Positions 15,558-24,348 of a stretch of DNA of 45,380 nucleotides are shown here, in pieces (positions within the stretch are counted from its first letter, which is position 1; each line of letters begins with the position of its first letter). The DNA comes from DRGT01 sp035685445 (GTDB taxonomy: Archaea > Thermoproteota > Nitrososphaeria > Nitrososphaerales > Nitrosopumilaceae). The notes beneath the pieces were generated by a model, which saw only the letters and a list, made by a program, of their open reading frames with translations, ran no database searches and was not told the origin of the DNA. Position numbers and translations under genes: made by a program. The stretch is from NCBI GenBank assembly GCA_035685445.1, contig DASSAK010000022.1, positions 1-45,380 of the forward strand, read 5' to 3'.

Positions 15558-16453
15558 AGATTGTGTTTTTAGGAACTTCTGGAGCTCAGCCTACTGAAAA
15601 CCGCGGACTAAGTTGTATTTGTTTAGAAAGAGATGCTGAAATTCTCATGTTTGATGCGGGTGAAGGTTCTCAGTTTTCTTACTTAAAGTCAGGCCTTGGA
15701 TGGAATAAAAAAATGAAAATCTTTGTAACGCATCTTCATGGAGATCATTGTATTGGAATTCTTGGTTTGTTACAAACCATGACTATGCACAGCAGAACAG
15801 AACCGTTAGAAATCTATGGTCCTGATGGAATTGAGGAGTTTATTGCAGCAAACATCAAAGTTTTGAATTTTGGTTTGTCATTTCCTATAATGATCACATC
15901 AATTAAAGAAGAGATGGTTGTTGATGAGAAATCATATTCAGTATTTTCATGCAAGGCAAACCATTCTATTCCTGCTTATTCATATCGTTTTGAAGAAAAA
16001 GACAAGCCGGGTAGATTTAACATAGAAAAAGCTAAACTGTTAGGAATCCCAGAAGGAAAATTATGGAGCCAGCTTCAAAATGGTCATGAGATAAAGATTG
16101 ATAATAAAATAATCAAACCTTCAGATGTATTGGGTGAAAAACGTCCTGGCAAAAGAATTGGAATATCTGGCGATACAAGACCTACAAAGGAGTTAGAGAA
16201 ATTTTTTCGAAATTGTAATTATCTTAGTTTTGATTCTACATTCTTAGATGAATTAAAAGAAAAAGCTATTGAAACATATCACTCTACGGCTAGAGAGGCT
16301 GCAATACTTGCAAAAAATGCAAATGTTGAAAATTTAATTTTAACTCATTTTTCTGCGAGATACAAAGATGAATCTGTTTTAGTTGATGAAGCAAAAACCA
16401 TTCATAATTCTGTTATTGGTGCAAAAGATCTTCTTGAAATTGAAATAAAATAA
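15554..16453 (+). CDS. rnz: ribonuclease Z (tRNA 3' endonuclease)
   Basis: 299 residues, the usual short-form length. GTSGAQPTENRG at 7-18 and the zinc motif HLHGDH at 60-65 are typical. Later metal ligands lie in the GDTRPT and ILTHFSARY segments. It cuts pre-tRNA after the discriminator base so that CCA can be added; a CCA enzyme is encoded about 5 kb away. The ATGA overlap with the upstream methyltransferase indicates translational coupling. The next gene (Sir2) begins 3 nt after the stop. Confidence 0.95.
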   Translation: MKIVFLGTSGAQPTENRGLSCICLERDAEILMFDAGEGSQFSYLKSGLGWNKKMKIFVTHLHGDHCIGILGLLQTMTMHSRTEPLEIYGPDGIEEFIAANIKVLNFGLSFPIMITSIKEEMVVDEKSYSVFSCKANHSIPAYSYRFEEKDKPGRFNIEKAKLLGIPEGKLWSQLQNGHEIKIDNKIIKPSDVLGEKRPGKRIGISGDTRPTKELEKFFRNCNYLSFDSTFLDELKEKAIETYHSTAREAAILAKNANVENLILTHFSARYKDESVLVDEAKTIHNSVIGAKDLLEIEIK

Positions 16454-16456
16454 ACT

Positions 16457-17182
16457 ATGTTTGGCAATTTTAAAAATAAACTAAAGGATGCTAAGAAGAT
16501 TGTTTTTGTAACAGGTGCAGGCATTTCTCACGAAAGTGGTATTCCAACTTTTCGCGGAAAGGGTGGTTTTTGGAAAAAATATGATGTGATGAAGCTCGCC
16601 ACCATTGATGCGTTTAATGAAGATCCAAAGTTCGTATGGGAATGGTATGAAGATAGAAGAAAAAACATTCTAGCTGCACAACCAAATCCTGGGCATATGG
16701 CAATCGCGGAGCTTGAAAAATATGCCAAGGTTATAGTTATTACTCAAAATATTGATGGCCTTCACAAAAGAGCAGGAAGTACGAATGTTTTAGAACTACA
16801 TGGTAGCATTATAAGAATAAAGTGTACGGTTTGTAGTTTTAAAGAGAACATTACTGAGAAATTTGAAAATTTACCACCATTGTGTAAATGTGGTGGAACT
16901 TTAAGACCGGATGTGGTTTGGTTTGGAGAAGCCCTTCCACAAGATGTTTTTAGAGATGCAGTTTTGCATGCAAGTTCCTGTGACGTAATGGTCATTGCAG
17001 GAACCTCACTTGTTGTATCTCCTGCAAACACTTTGCCAATCTATGCAAAACAAAATAATGCGTTACTAATTGAAGTTAATCCTGAACCAACCATAATGAC
17101 ACACGATATGGATTTGTCTGTGAAAACTACATCGGCACGGGCACTACCACAATTAGTTTCAATCTTTAAAACATCAGTCTAA
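16457..17182 (+). CDS. Sir2-family NAD-dependent protein deacylase
   Basis: 241 residues, the size of bacterial CobB. NAD motif GAGISHESGIPTFRG (20-34), ITQNIDGLHKRAG (95-107), catalytic His115 (LELHGS), zinc cysteines Cys123, Cys126, Cys143 and Cys145, and the late FGEALP and AGTSLVVSPAN motifs are all intact. It removes acyl groups from lysines with NAD+, with possible targets such as Alba or acyl-CoA synthetases (known for archaeal and bacterial relatives, not shown here). It is the last member of the tight run that starts at the PRPP synthase. Confidence 0.93.
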   Translation: MFGNFKNKLKDAKKIVFVTGAGISHESGIPTFRGKGGFWKKYDVMKLATIDAFNEDPKFVWEWYEDRRKNILAAQPNPGHMAIAELEKYAKVIVITQNIDGLHKRAGSTNVLELHGSIIRIKCTVCSFKENITEKFENLPPLCKCGGTLRPDVVWFGEALPQDVFRDAVLHASSCDVMVIAGTSLVVSPANTLPIYAKQNNALLIEVNPEPTIMTHDMDLSVKTTSARALPQLVSIFKTSV

Positions 17183-17187
17183 ATTAC

Positions 17188-17194
17188 TTTATAT
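17188..17194 (+). promoter_or_regulatory. TATA box of the GNAT-amidohydrolase pair
   Basis: tttatat centred about 35 bp before the ATG at 17226. It predicts a leader of about 9 nt and a promoter separate from the upstream run. Confidence 0.5.
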
Positions 17195-17225
17195 CCAGTA
17201 ATGAAATCATATTTATCCAAAATAT

Positions 17226-17873
17226 ATGGAAAAAAGCAAAAGACCTACAGCCATAATTAGGCCTATGAAAAAAGATGATATTTCTAATATCGTTGAGTTA
17301 CAAAAGGAATCATTTCCACACATGGCTGCAGAGGGAGTTATTTGGAAACCAGATCACTTATTGGCACATCTTAGGGTTTTTCCAGAGGGCCAATTTTGTG
17401 CAGAGTATAGGGGGGAAATTGTTGGCTCTTGCAGCAGTTTGATAATAACTCTGCAACCTGAATACAAAGAGCATTCTTGGCTAGAAGCATGCGGGGATAG
17501 CTTTTTCAAAAATCATGATAAAAATGGAGACTCCCTTTATGCAGCTGATGTTTCTACACATCCCAAATTTAGACGTCTTGGAATTGCTACCAAATTATAC
17601 AATGCAAGAAAACAACTTGCGATTGATTTGAATCTTAGACGCATAATAGCGGGTGGTAGAATTTTTAATTATTGTGAGTATGCAAAAAAGTTGTCTCCTT
17701 TAGAATATGTACAAAAAGTAAAGAAAAAAGAAATAAAAGAACCCGTTCTTTCATTTCAACTTCGAAATGGCTTTAAATTTATCAAAATCCTCCCGAATTA
17801 TCTTAAAGATCCAAGGTCACTTAACTATGCAACTTTTATTGAATGGAAAAACCCAAACTTTAGAGAAAAATGA
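17226..17873 (+). CDS. GNAT-family N-acetyltransferase
   Basis: 215 residues. The acetyl-CoA loop is in HPKFRRLGIATKLYNAR (motif A, Arg-x-x-Gly-x-Ala), preceded by the strand DSLYAADVST. The N-terminal IRPMKKDDISNIVELQKESF is the usual GNAT beginning. It resembles the acetyltransferase half of bacterial proteins that carry a C-terminal carbon-nitrogen hydrolase; here no hydrolase is fused, but an amidohydrolase gene follows with a 4-nt ATGA overlap. The pair may act on the same metabolite (inference). Substrate unknown. Confidence 0.8.
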   Translation: MEKSKRPTAIIRPMKKDDISNIVELQKESFPHMAAEGVIWKPDHLLAHLRVFPEGQFCAEYRGEIVGSCSSLIITLQPEYKEHSWLEACGDSFFKNHDKNGDSLYAADVSTHPKFRRLGIATKLYNARKQLAIDLNLRRIIAGGRIFNYCEYAKKLSPLEYVQKVKKKEIKEPVLSFQLRNGFKFIKILPNYLKDPRSLNYATFIEWKNPNFREK

Positions 17874-18667
17874 TTATTGATTGTCATATTCATATAAACC
17901 AGTATGAACTTCTAAAGAAAGTTTCCTCATTAGAAGAGCGTCTTAATGTGTTGCAAACAGAAATGGTGAGCAACAATGTGGATTATGCACTAATATTATC
18001 ATCATATATGGTAAATGAAGAACGGCCGTCAACTTGGCAGATTATACAGGGAATAAAAAAATATGATAATTTAGGTGTGGTTGCTGGATTTTCGCTTAAC
18101 AACCACACTGATGAGGATCTAAAAAATTATCGTAAATGGATTAAAGATGGTTTGATAAAGGGTTTGAAAATTTATGCTGGTTATGAGCATTATTATCCGT
18201 ATGATAAAAGATACCAAAAGGTGTATGATACCTGTGTAGAATTTGGCATACCAGTTATGATTCATACGGGCGATACTTATTCTGAAAAAGGGAAACTACG
18301 CTATTCTAGACCATTAAACTTGGATGAAGTTGCTGTCGACAATCCTGAATTAAAGATTGTGATGTGCCACCTAGGAAATCCATGGATCCAAGATGCTCAA
18401 GAAGTAATTTACAAAAATAAAAACGTCTATGCAGACATTTCTGGATTGGTGGTAGGTGAATTTGATCATTATTTTGAGAAAATGATGAGAGATAGAATGG
18501 CAGAGCTTATCAATTATGCAGGGGAGCCAAGATATTTGATGTACGGAACTGATTGGCCAATTAGTACAATGGATTCTTATCTTAATTTTGTAGTAAAATT
18601 AAAGATAAAAAAAGAATATCGTGATCTTTTAATGTATAAAAATGCCAAGTCATTGTTTAAGATTTAA
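17870..18667 (+). CDS. amidohydrolase-2 family metal-dependent hydrolase
   Basis: 265 residues of TIM-barrel metal hydrolase. Metal ligands are HIH at 6-8 after the first strand (MIIDCHIHIN), then His in VMIHTGD, His in VMCHLGNPW and Asp in MYGTDWPIS near the end. This spacing matches the PF04909 amidohydrolases and decarboxylases. No signal peptide. Its substrate is probably tied to the overlapping acetyltransferase gene, for example hydrolysis of an amide or lactone, but sequence alone does not tell. Confidence 0.82.
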   Translation: MIIDCHIHINQYELLKKVSSLEERLNVLQTEMVSNNVDYALILSSYMVNEERPSTWQIIQGIKKYDNLGVVAGFSLNNHTDEDLKNYRKWIKDGLIKGLKIYAGYEHYYPYDKRYQKVYDTCVEFGIPVMIHTGDTYSEKGKLRYSRPLNLDEVAVDNPELKIVMCHLGNPWIQDAQEVIYKNKNVYADISGLVVGEFDHYFEKMMRDRMAELINYAGEPRYLMYGTDWPISTMDSYLNFVVKLKIKKEYRDLLMYKNAKSLFKI

Positions 18668-18708
18668 ATAATTTTTGTAAAAGCAGCTCACTAGAACAGT
18701 GTTAATTA

Positions 18709-19494
18709 CTAGGATTGACCAAACACACCGTTAATGATTGTGTTTGGAGAATCTCTTGGATTATAAACTGATGATGAGAGTGTTCCATATTCTTGATGCT
18801 TAACAACCATATCAATAAAGTATGCCGTATTTGATGCATCGCTTACAAATGTTTCAAACATTGATGAATAAAAAGTCCCTGAAAAGAGTTCACGTTCAGT
18901 AGTACGTAGTGTTACTGAAACACTAATAGTTTTACCAGATGTATCTTCATATCGAAGCATTACACTGTCATCTGCTTGTTGTGTAGTTTTCAAAGATAGG
19001 GTTTCATATGAAATTGTATTTTCATTATTTATTTGTGAGGGGTCATCATTGTTTGCCTTTGTTTTATTATCTTCATTTACTGATTTTGATGAGTTTTCTT
19101 CTAGCTCTTCGTTAGTGTTGTTTTGGTTGCTATTATCATCCCCAAAAATTGTTTTCTTAGTTGTGTCAGTTATTCCTTTAATTCCTTTTTGAGTAGAGTC
19201 AGTTACTTCTTTGATCCCTTTTTTTGTTGAAACGGCTACCTCGTTAGCATTTTTAGATAGTAATTTGGACGACTTTTCGTGAATGTCATTTACTTCATTA
19301 GTTACAGTAACAATAGTTCCTTCAACTCTTGTTTCTGCGCCTTTAACAGTATCATCTGTAATTTTACCAAAATCTTTTTCCACAGAGTCAAGTAGATTTG
19401 CTGATGTCTCGGGTAAGAATTGGTTTATTTCATTTGCAAATACTATACCACTTCCTAAGATTATAGCTCCAATTATTGCTATTTTTATGAGCAT
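18709..19494 (-). CDS. exported low-complexity protein, unknown
   Basis: 261 residues. N-terminal hydrophobic segment (IAIIGAIILGSGIVFANE) acts as signal or anchor. Residues about 30-115 are an amphipathic helical stretch with degenerate repeats (KKGIKEVTDSTQKGIKGITD), reminiscent of apolipoprotein- or LEA-like surface helices. Then comes a disordered Asn/Glu/Lys-rich linker and a C-terminal beta-rich domain of about 90 residues (SYETLSLKTTQQADDSVMLR; SVSVTLRTTERELFSGTFY). No named family recognised. It is probably outside the membrane. It stands between convergent and tandem neighbours without obvious coupling. Confidence 0.6.
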   Translation of the reverse strand: MLIKIAIIGAIILGSGIVFANEINQFLPETSANLLDSVEKDFGKITDDTVKGAETRVEGTIVTVTNEVNDIHEKSSKLLSKNANEVAVSTKKGIKEVTDSTQKGIKGITDTTKKTIFGDDNSNQNNTNEELEENSSKSVNEDNKTKANNDDPSQINNENTISYETLSLKTTQQADDSVMLRYEDTSGKTISVSVTLRTTERELFSGTFYSSMFETFVSDASNTAYFIDMVVKHQEYGTLSSSVYNPRDSPNTIINGVFGQS

Positions 19495-19576
19495 GAATAC
19501 GACTTTGAAAATTATGATTTTATTGCAGAACTAAAAAAATTGATTTAAACCACTCGAAAATTCTTTACATAGTGGG

Positions 19577-19975
19577 CTAGCCTTCAGAAACAAGCCAATC
19601 AATAACATCTTCAATGTTTTTTGCTGTTAAAACTATCTTTATTGGACCCATGGGGGATTCTTCCTCATTATCACATAAAGCAACTGAGTTTGAAAACGCT
19701 GCCTGTTTGTTGAGATAAAACCATGTGGAATCATTATGTAGGTTGTTGTTCAAAAATCGTCTATAAACACGTTGAGTTTTACGGGAACGAATTACTTCAA
19801 AAATATTTGATAAGGTTTCAAGATTTTCTGATGTTGCTTTTAAAAAATCATTATTAGTTTGGATTTCAATGTTAGGAAGAATGTTTGAAATTGCTTGTTC
19901 AACTTTAGTTTGATCTTCTGAAGGATTAATTGTACAATATGCGGTTATTTTACAATTAAAATTAGGAATTTTCAT
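19577..19975 (-). CDS. UPF0201/COG1325 RNA-binding-like protein
   Basis: 132 residues. The alternating alpha/beta layout begins CKITAYCTINPSEDQTKVEQ. The late motif SPMGPIKIVL is typical of UPF0201. This family has been linked by context to the archaeal exosome and RNA binding; biochemical function is unsettled. The ATG overlaps the TAA of the UPF0200 kinase-like gene as TAATG, and these two families are often neighbours or fused in archaea, so they are likely made together. Confidence 0.8.
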   Translation of the reverse strand: MKIPNFNCKITAYCTINPSEDQTKVEQAISNILPNIEIQTNNDFLKATSENLETLSNIFEVIRSRKTQRVYRRFLNNNLHNDSTWFYLNKQAAFSNSVALCDNEEESPMGPIKIVLTAKNIEDVIDWLVSEG

Positions 19976-20520
19976 TACACCCAGCTCTGAATTGTTTTGT
20001 ACGCCTTCTCAATTAATTCATTTTTTGTTAAATTATTATTTGAAATAGTTTTGTCAGCTGATGCAATAGAACTACTGAGGCCTACACCAATTTCTCTTTT
20101 ATCTCTTTCATTAAATAATTCTCTCGTTTTTGGATCATCTGATCTACCACGTTTATGTAAAAAATTAAAGCGGGTATCAGATGATGCTTCAATTAAAAGA
20201 AGTTTAACTGTTCCAATTTTTTTAAAGACTTCAATTTCGTGATTTGATCTTATTCCATCAATAATTACAGTGTTTGAGTTAGAGTTTACGATATTTGGTC
20301 GAGTTAGTTCTGCTACAACTCCTAGACCATTTTTTTCTCGTAGCTCAAGCATTAGCTTACCTAGATTTTTTCCCGTTGGTTCTAGATTACGTCTTTTTGC
20401 TTCAGCTCTTACTGCATCACCCATATTGAAAACCTCAAAACCTTTTTCTTTTAATCCAGCTGCAATTGTAGATTTTCCTGCACCAGGCATTCCAGTAAGA
20501 CAAACTATGAGTTTTGGCAA
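19975..20520 (-). CDS. UPF0200-family P-loop nucleotide kinase-like protein
   Basis: 181 residues. P-loop GMPGAGKST (10-18), then GFEVFNMGDAVRAEAKRR. VIIDGIRSNHEIEVFKK is the Walker B-like strand. The fold resembles dephospho-CoA or adenylate-type kinases, but the family has no settled substrate. The start is TTG at 20520; no in-frame ATG or GTG lies close upstream. Translationally coupled to UPF0201 downstream and divergent from thpR. Confidence 0.82.
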   Translation of the reverse strand: MPKLIVCLTGMPGAGKSTIAAGLKEKGFEVFNMGDAVRAEAKRRNLEPTGKNLGKLMLELREKNGLGVVAELTRPNIVNSNSNTVIIDGIRSNHEIEVFKKIGTVKLLLIEASSDTRFNFLHKRGRSDDPKTRELFNERDKREIGVGLSSSIASADKTISNNNLTKNELIEKAYKTIQSWV

Positions 20521-20567
20521 GTTCGATGAAAGTTCACAGAGCTAGTCTATGAAGTTACCGGAAATCA

Positions 20568-20575
20568 TTATAAAG
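20568..20575 (+). promoter_or_regulatory. TATA box of the thpR run
   Basis: ttataaag centred about 24 bp before ATG 20596, leaderless spacing. It favours ATG 20596 over the GTG three bases upstream. Confidence 0.6.
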
Positions 20576-20595
20576 ATACTATTACAGTTTCTGTG

Positions 20596-21135
20596 ATGCG
20601 AACTTTTGTTGCTGCTGAAATTAATAGTAATGAAGTTTTAAATTCTATTAAAAAATTCCAAGTAGAATTTGAAATTAAGGCAAAACCAGTATCATTAAAC
20701 AATATTCACTTTACATTATTATTTTTGGGAGAAATTTCAGAATATATGTCAGAAAAAATTCAAGACACATTAAATTCGATTAAATTTGAAGCATTTGATG
20801 TAAAATTTCAGGGAGTGGGTGCATTTCCAAAACCAAGTTTTCCTAGAGTGATCTGGGTTGGAACTGATAAAGCTGGTGGAGAAAATCTCAAAAAATTGGC
20901 TTTGCAGATAGAAGGTGCGTTATCTACATTAGGATTTCGCAGTGATAAACCATTTCGGCCCCACGTAACTATCTTTAGAATTAAAAATAAGATTGGAAAC
21001 ATCTCTGACAAGTTGAAAAGATACAGTTCAGTAGAGTTTGGTAGTCAGAGAATTTCTGAAATTAAATTTAAACAAAGTACTTTGACCCCTAGCGGTCCAA
21101 ATTATTCGGATTTACAGGTGATTAAAGCAAAATGA
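20596..21135 (+). CDS. thpR: RNA 2',3'-cyclic phosphodiesterase (ThpR/LigT)
   Basis: 179 residues, normal family length. MRTFVAAEI is the common family N-terminus. The two catalytic His-x-Thr/Ser motifs are HFTL (after SLNNI) and HVTI (in FRPHVTIFR). The family opens 2',3'-cyclic phosphates on RNA or ligates tRNA halves in vitro. It overlaps the CCA-adding enzyme by 4 nt (ATGA), consistent with RNA repair or tRNA maturation. Confidence 0.92.
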   Translation: MRTFVAAEINSNEVLNSIKKFQVEFEIKAKPVSLNNIHFTLLFLGEISEYMSEKIQDTLNSIKFEAFDVKFQGVGAFPKPSFPRVIWVGTDKAGGENLKKLALQIEGALSTLGFRSDKPFRPHVTIFRIKNKIGNISDKLKRYSSVEFGSQRISEIKFKQSTLTPSGPNYSDLQVIKAK

Positions 21136-22391
21136 AAAAAGTTATTGAAAAAGCAAAACAAACCGTAATTCCAACAAAAAAGCTAGTACAAGAAAAATCA
21201 AAAATTGCTTCAATTGCATTTGATTTAGTAGACAAACAAGTTTCAAAATATCCTCAGATTGCACATATTGAATTTGGGGGCTCTTATGCAAAAGGAACGT
21301 GGCTTCCAGAAAAGGCAGACATTGACATATTTTTGAAATTCAAAAAAACAACTTCAGAAAAAAAATTCGCAGAGATTGCAAAAAAGATTGGATTTTCTGC
21401 AATGAAAAAATACAAACCATATGTTAGATATTCAGAACACCCATATGTTGAAGCTCACATTAAAGGAACTAGAGTAAATGTGGTTCCTTGTTACGATGTT
21501 GTAAAAGGAAAATGGCAAAGTGCTGCAGATAGATCTTCTTTTCATACTGCATTCATGCTAGAATCTCTTACTGGTCAAATGAAAAATGATGTTAGATTAT
21601 TAAAAGAATTTCTTAAATGTAATAATGTGTATGGGGCAGAAATTGCAAAACAGGGATTTAGTGGATATGTTTCTGAAGTTCTGATTTATAATTTTCGAAG
21701 CTTTGAAAATACAATTAAAAAAATTGCAAAAATAAAGCGTAATCAAGTTATTGGTAATGCATCAAAAAAATTCTATACCCCAATTGTAATTATGGATCCA
21801 ATTGATGACCAAAGGAATTTAGCTGCAGCGATATCTACTGCAAATATTGGAAAGTTTGTTTTAGCTTGTAGAGATTTTTTGAAAAAGCCTTCCCTTTCGT
21901 TCTTTAAGACAAAACCCAGCTCCAAGAAAGTTTTGAAAGATAGCTTTGTTTTAAAATTTGATTACAAATCTAGGAGCCCAGATATAATTTGGGGTCAGGT
22001 AAAGCGCGCAGCAGCTGCATTATCTACTCAAATGGAAGTTGAAGGATTCCACGTATTACGCCACATGGCCTTTTCTGATGAGAAGAAACATGCTTGTCTT
22101 ATCTTTGAATTTGATTCATTAGAAATCCCAAAACACAAAGTTCATGAAGGGCCTGAATTTTTTTCAGAGTCTGACGCTGAAAGCTTTATTTCAAAAAATT
22201 CAAAGAAAAGCGAAATGTTATGGATTAACAACAAGGGAAAAATTTTGTCACTTCAAAAAAGAAAACATGTCAATGCAAAATCGTTTTTGCAATATTTATT
22301 AAAAAACAATTTGGAAAAATCTGGGATTCCAAAAGGACTCAAAGATGATATTAAAAAGGGATTTAAGATAACTTCAAGGAAAAAATATTAA
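21132..22391 (+). CDS. cca: CCA-adding enzyme, archaeal class I tRNA nucleotidyltransferase
   Basis: 419 residues, standard for class I. The nucleotidyltransferase signature FGGSYAKGTWLPEKADIDIF (48-67) has the metal aspartates Asp63 and Asp65. VRVNVVPCYDV-type strand (here TRVNVVPCYDVVKGK) supplies the third acidic residue. Body and tail domains follow to the C-terminus (LEFLKKNN-like region near 395). It adds or repairs the tRNA 3' CCA without a template. Second gene of a four-gene run: thpR, cca, kinase-like, AlkA-like. Confidence 0.95.
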   Translation: MKKVIEKAKQTVIPTKKLVQEKSKIASIAFDLVDKQVSKYPQIAHIEFGGSYAKGTWLPEKADIDIFLKFKKTTSEKKFAEIAKKIGFSAMKKYKPYVRYSEHPYVEAHIKGTRVNVVPCYDVVKGKWQSAADRSSFHTAFMLESLTGQMKNDVRLLKEFLKCNNVYGAEIAKQGFSGYVSEVLIYNFRSFENTIKKIAKIKRNQVIGNASKKFYTPIVIMDPIDDQRNLAAAISTANIGKFVLACRDFLKKPSLSFFKTKPSSKKVLKDSFVLKFDYKSRSPDIIWGQVKRAAAALSTQMEVEGFHVLRHMAFSDEKKHACLIFEFDSLEIPKHKVHEGPEFFSESDAESFISKNSKKSEMLWINNKGKILSLQKRKHVNAKSFLQYLLKNNLEKSGIPKGLKDDIKKGFKITSRKKY

Positions 22392-22400
22392 ACATTGTAA

Positions 22401-23162
22401 TTGGCACGACAAGTTTTTCTTCCAATTAGAAAATTAGCTGAGCCTCCTTATTCAAACATTTTAGGGTTTCCAAAAGCAAGCAAAACACAACTCCAATCAC
22501 GAATCAAAGAACTACAAAAATTAAAAGTTACTGCGGTTTGCTTCGAAGGATCATCTATGATTGGAAAATTATATGTTCTTGGAAAAGGATATGTGGGAAT
22601 TGTTGTGCTAGCAAAACAAAATCAAAACAAAGTTGCACTAAAGATTCGCAGAACTGATTCGCAACGGGATGGAATGAAAAATGAAGCCAAACTATTAGAA
22701 ACTGCTAACAAAGTAAAAGCTGGGCCCAAAGTAATCAAAAGTAGTAAGAATTTTTTAGTGATGGAGTATTTAGATGGTAAGAAAATTTTTGAATGGATAA
22801 AGGAGCTAAAAGGAAAAGGTGCTTCTACAAAGTTAAAAAAAACTGTGAAAAAGGTTCTAGAGGATTGTTATAAGCTTGATCAATTAGGTTTAGATCATGG
22901 AGAATTAAGTAGCATTTCAAAACATGTGATTGTAGGCAAAAAGACGTCACTAATTGATTTTGAAAGTGCTAGCACAAACCGCCGTGCCTCAAATGTTACT
23001 GCAGCTTGTCAAGCAATTTTTATTGGGTCTGGCATTTCAAAAATGGTTAAAAAAATCTATAAAATTCCTCCAAAATCCAAAATGATAACGGCATTACGAG
23101 CATACAAAAACGAGCAAACACGAAAAAGCTTTGATTTTGTTTTGAAAGTATTGAGGTTGTAA
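22401..23162 (+). CDS. predicted Ser/Thr protein kinase, COG2112/RIO-like
   Basis: 253 residues. Kinase-like features are a Gly-rich strand (LGKGYVGIVVLAK), a VAIK-type lysine in KVALKIRRTDSQRDGM, the hinge FLVMEYLDGK, a catalytic-loop equivalent LGLDHGELSSISKHV and a metal Asp in TSLIDFESAS. The catalytic loop reads His-Gly-Glu rather than HRD, as in atypical archaeal kinases. TTG at 22401 gives the full N-terminus. It lies 9 nt after cca and directly abuts the glycosylase gene, so it is probably cotranscribed with them. Confidence 0.8.
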   Translation: MARQVFLPIRKLAEPPYSNILGFPKASKTQLQSRIKELQKLKVTAVCFEGSSMIGKLYVLGKGYVGIVVLAKQNQNKVALKIRRTDSQRDGMKNEAKLLETANKVKAGPKVIKSSKNFLVMEYLDGKKIFEWIKELKGKGASTKLKKTVKKVLEDCYKLDQLGLDHGELSSISKHVIVGKKTSLIDFESASTNRRASNVTAACQAIFIGSGISKMVKKIYKIPPKSKMITALRAYKNEQTRKSFDFVLKVLRL

Positions 23163-23771
23163 ATGTCAAAAGTTGCAGTTAAAGCTTTGAAAAAGGATCG
23201 AAAACTTGCAAAAATTATTGAATTAGTTGGCGAGTATAAAATAAAAATATCAAGAAATTATTATGAATCGCTAGTAGAGGCAATAATTACTCAGCAGCTT
23301 ACGGGTTCTGCTGCTAAAGCAATTTCAAATAGATTTCATGTGTTGTATGGAAAATCATTTCCAAAACCAATTGATGTAATTAACACTCCGGATTCTAAGC
23401 TTCGAAAAACCGGCCTGTCAAGAATGAAAATAAAGTACATCAAAGAGCTCTCAAAAGCTATCGAAGCAAAAAAACTGAAAATACGATCACTTTCAAAGCT
23501 GTCAGATGAGGAAGTAATTGAACATCTTACACAAGTAAAGGGAATTGGTCGATGGACAGCTGAGATGTTTTTAATTTTTTCCTTAGGAAGAATGGATGTA
23601 TTGCCTGTTGGAGACTTGGGATTAAGAAAAGGAGTGCAGCTTTACAAATCATCTGATAATCTTCCAAAGCCAGTTGAAATTGAGAAATTAGCTGAGAAAT
23701 GGAGGCCATATAGAACTGTGGCCACTTGGTATCTGTGGAAAAGCCTCAAAACGTTTGATACAATTGGGTAG
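23163..23771 (+). CDS. DNA-3-methyladenine glycosylase (AlkA-like HhH-GPD)
   Basis: 202 residues of the HhH-GPD superfamily. The helix-hairpin-helix is VKGIGRWTAEMFLIF, followed by the catalytic aspartate in VLPVGDLGLRKG. IITQQLTGSAAKAIS is the conserved early helix. The Fe-S cluster cysteines of EndoIII are absent, as expected for AlkA. It would remove alkylated purines from DNA. ATG follows the kinase stop with no gap. A hairpin-forming inverted repeat begins 7 nt after its stop. Confidence 0.9.
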   Translation: MSKVAVKALKKDRKLAKIIELVGEYKIKISRNYYESLVEAIITQQLTGSAAKAISNRFHVLYGKSFPKPIDVINTPDSKLRKTGLSRMKIKYIKELSKAIEAKKLKIRSLSKLSDEEVIEHLTQVKGIGRWTAEMFLIFSLGRMDVLPVGDLGLRKGVQLYKSSDNLPKPVEIEKLAEKWRPYRTVATWYLWKSLKTFDTIG

Positions 23772-23777
23772 CAAATG

Positions 23778-23805
23778 ATACCTCAAATATGTAATATTGA
23801 GGTAT
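23778..23805. terminator. inverted repeat after the AlkA-like gene
   Basis: ATACCTCAA (23778-23786) pairs perfectly with TTGAGGTAT (23797-23805) across a 10-nt loop. It begins 7 nt past the stop codon and lies between convergent genes. It may be a transcript-end hairpin or 3' processing element. Confidence 0.4.
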
Positions 23806-23864
23806 TATAAAATGATAATTTTTGTTTGAAAATTAAATGTAGTTATTTAAATTTTGAAATTACA

Positions 23865-24146
23865 TTAACCCATTTGTTCTCTTAATTTGTAACCATCTAA
23901 TCTATCAAGAATTTCTTTTTGTGCTATTTCTTCAGTGTAAACTTGTTTTAAAATCGTTGAGAATTTTTCATAATCAGATGTTAATATTTCTGCCATTGAT
24001 TTCAAAGTGCTATGAGATACATGTGAAAGGATAGCATGTGCTGCAACATATCCAAATTCTTCTCCCATTGCTTTCAGTATGGGGTTAAATTGTGGATTTG
24101 ATTGTCTGCTAGATTCACTTATCTTTGAAATTCTCTGAATTGCCAA
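23865..24146 (-). CDS. small helical protein, unknown
   Basis: 93 residues, predicted all-helical and soluble (GEEFGYVAAHAILSHVSHST; SDYEKFSTILKQVYTEEIAQ). No motif recognised. The start is TTG at 24146: a TATA-like box (ctataataa on the minus strand, centred near 24170) lies about 25 bp upstream, the same leaderless geometry as other genes here. Histidines in the central helix could bind metal, but this is speculative. Confidence 0.55.
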   Translation of the reverse strand: MAIQRISKISESSRQSNPQFNPILKAMGEEFGYVAAHAILSHVSHSTLKSMAEILTSDYEKFSTILKQVYTEEIAQKEILDRLDGYKLREQMG

Positions 24147-24213
24147 TATTGTAATGAGTAAGATTTTTTATTATAGCACAGGCGTGTAATATGATATAAC
24201 AAACTAGCATCTA

Positions 24214-24292
24214 GCCACAAAATTTACCAAGGTTAGATTAAAAAACGTAATCAATATGCAACATAGAGGAATATAAAAAATAATTTTGTGGC
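24214..24292. repeat. 11-bp perfect inverted repeat, 57 nt apart
   Basis: GCCACAAAATT (24214-24224) and AATTTTGTGGC (24282-24292) in a 200-bp gap with no gene. Each arm has a TATA-like element outside it (gatataac near 24193, tttaaac near 24301). It could be a stem-closed small RNA or paired protein sites. I see no tRNA, box C/D or ORF between the arms. Confidence 0.4.
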
Positions 24293-24348
24293 CCAGTTGA
24301 TTTAAACGCTTTTTATGACTAGATCAAAGGGCAATTGATGTTTTTGGT

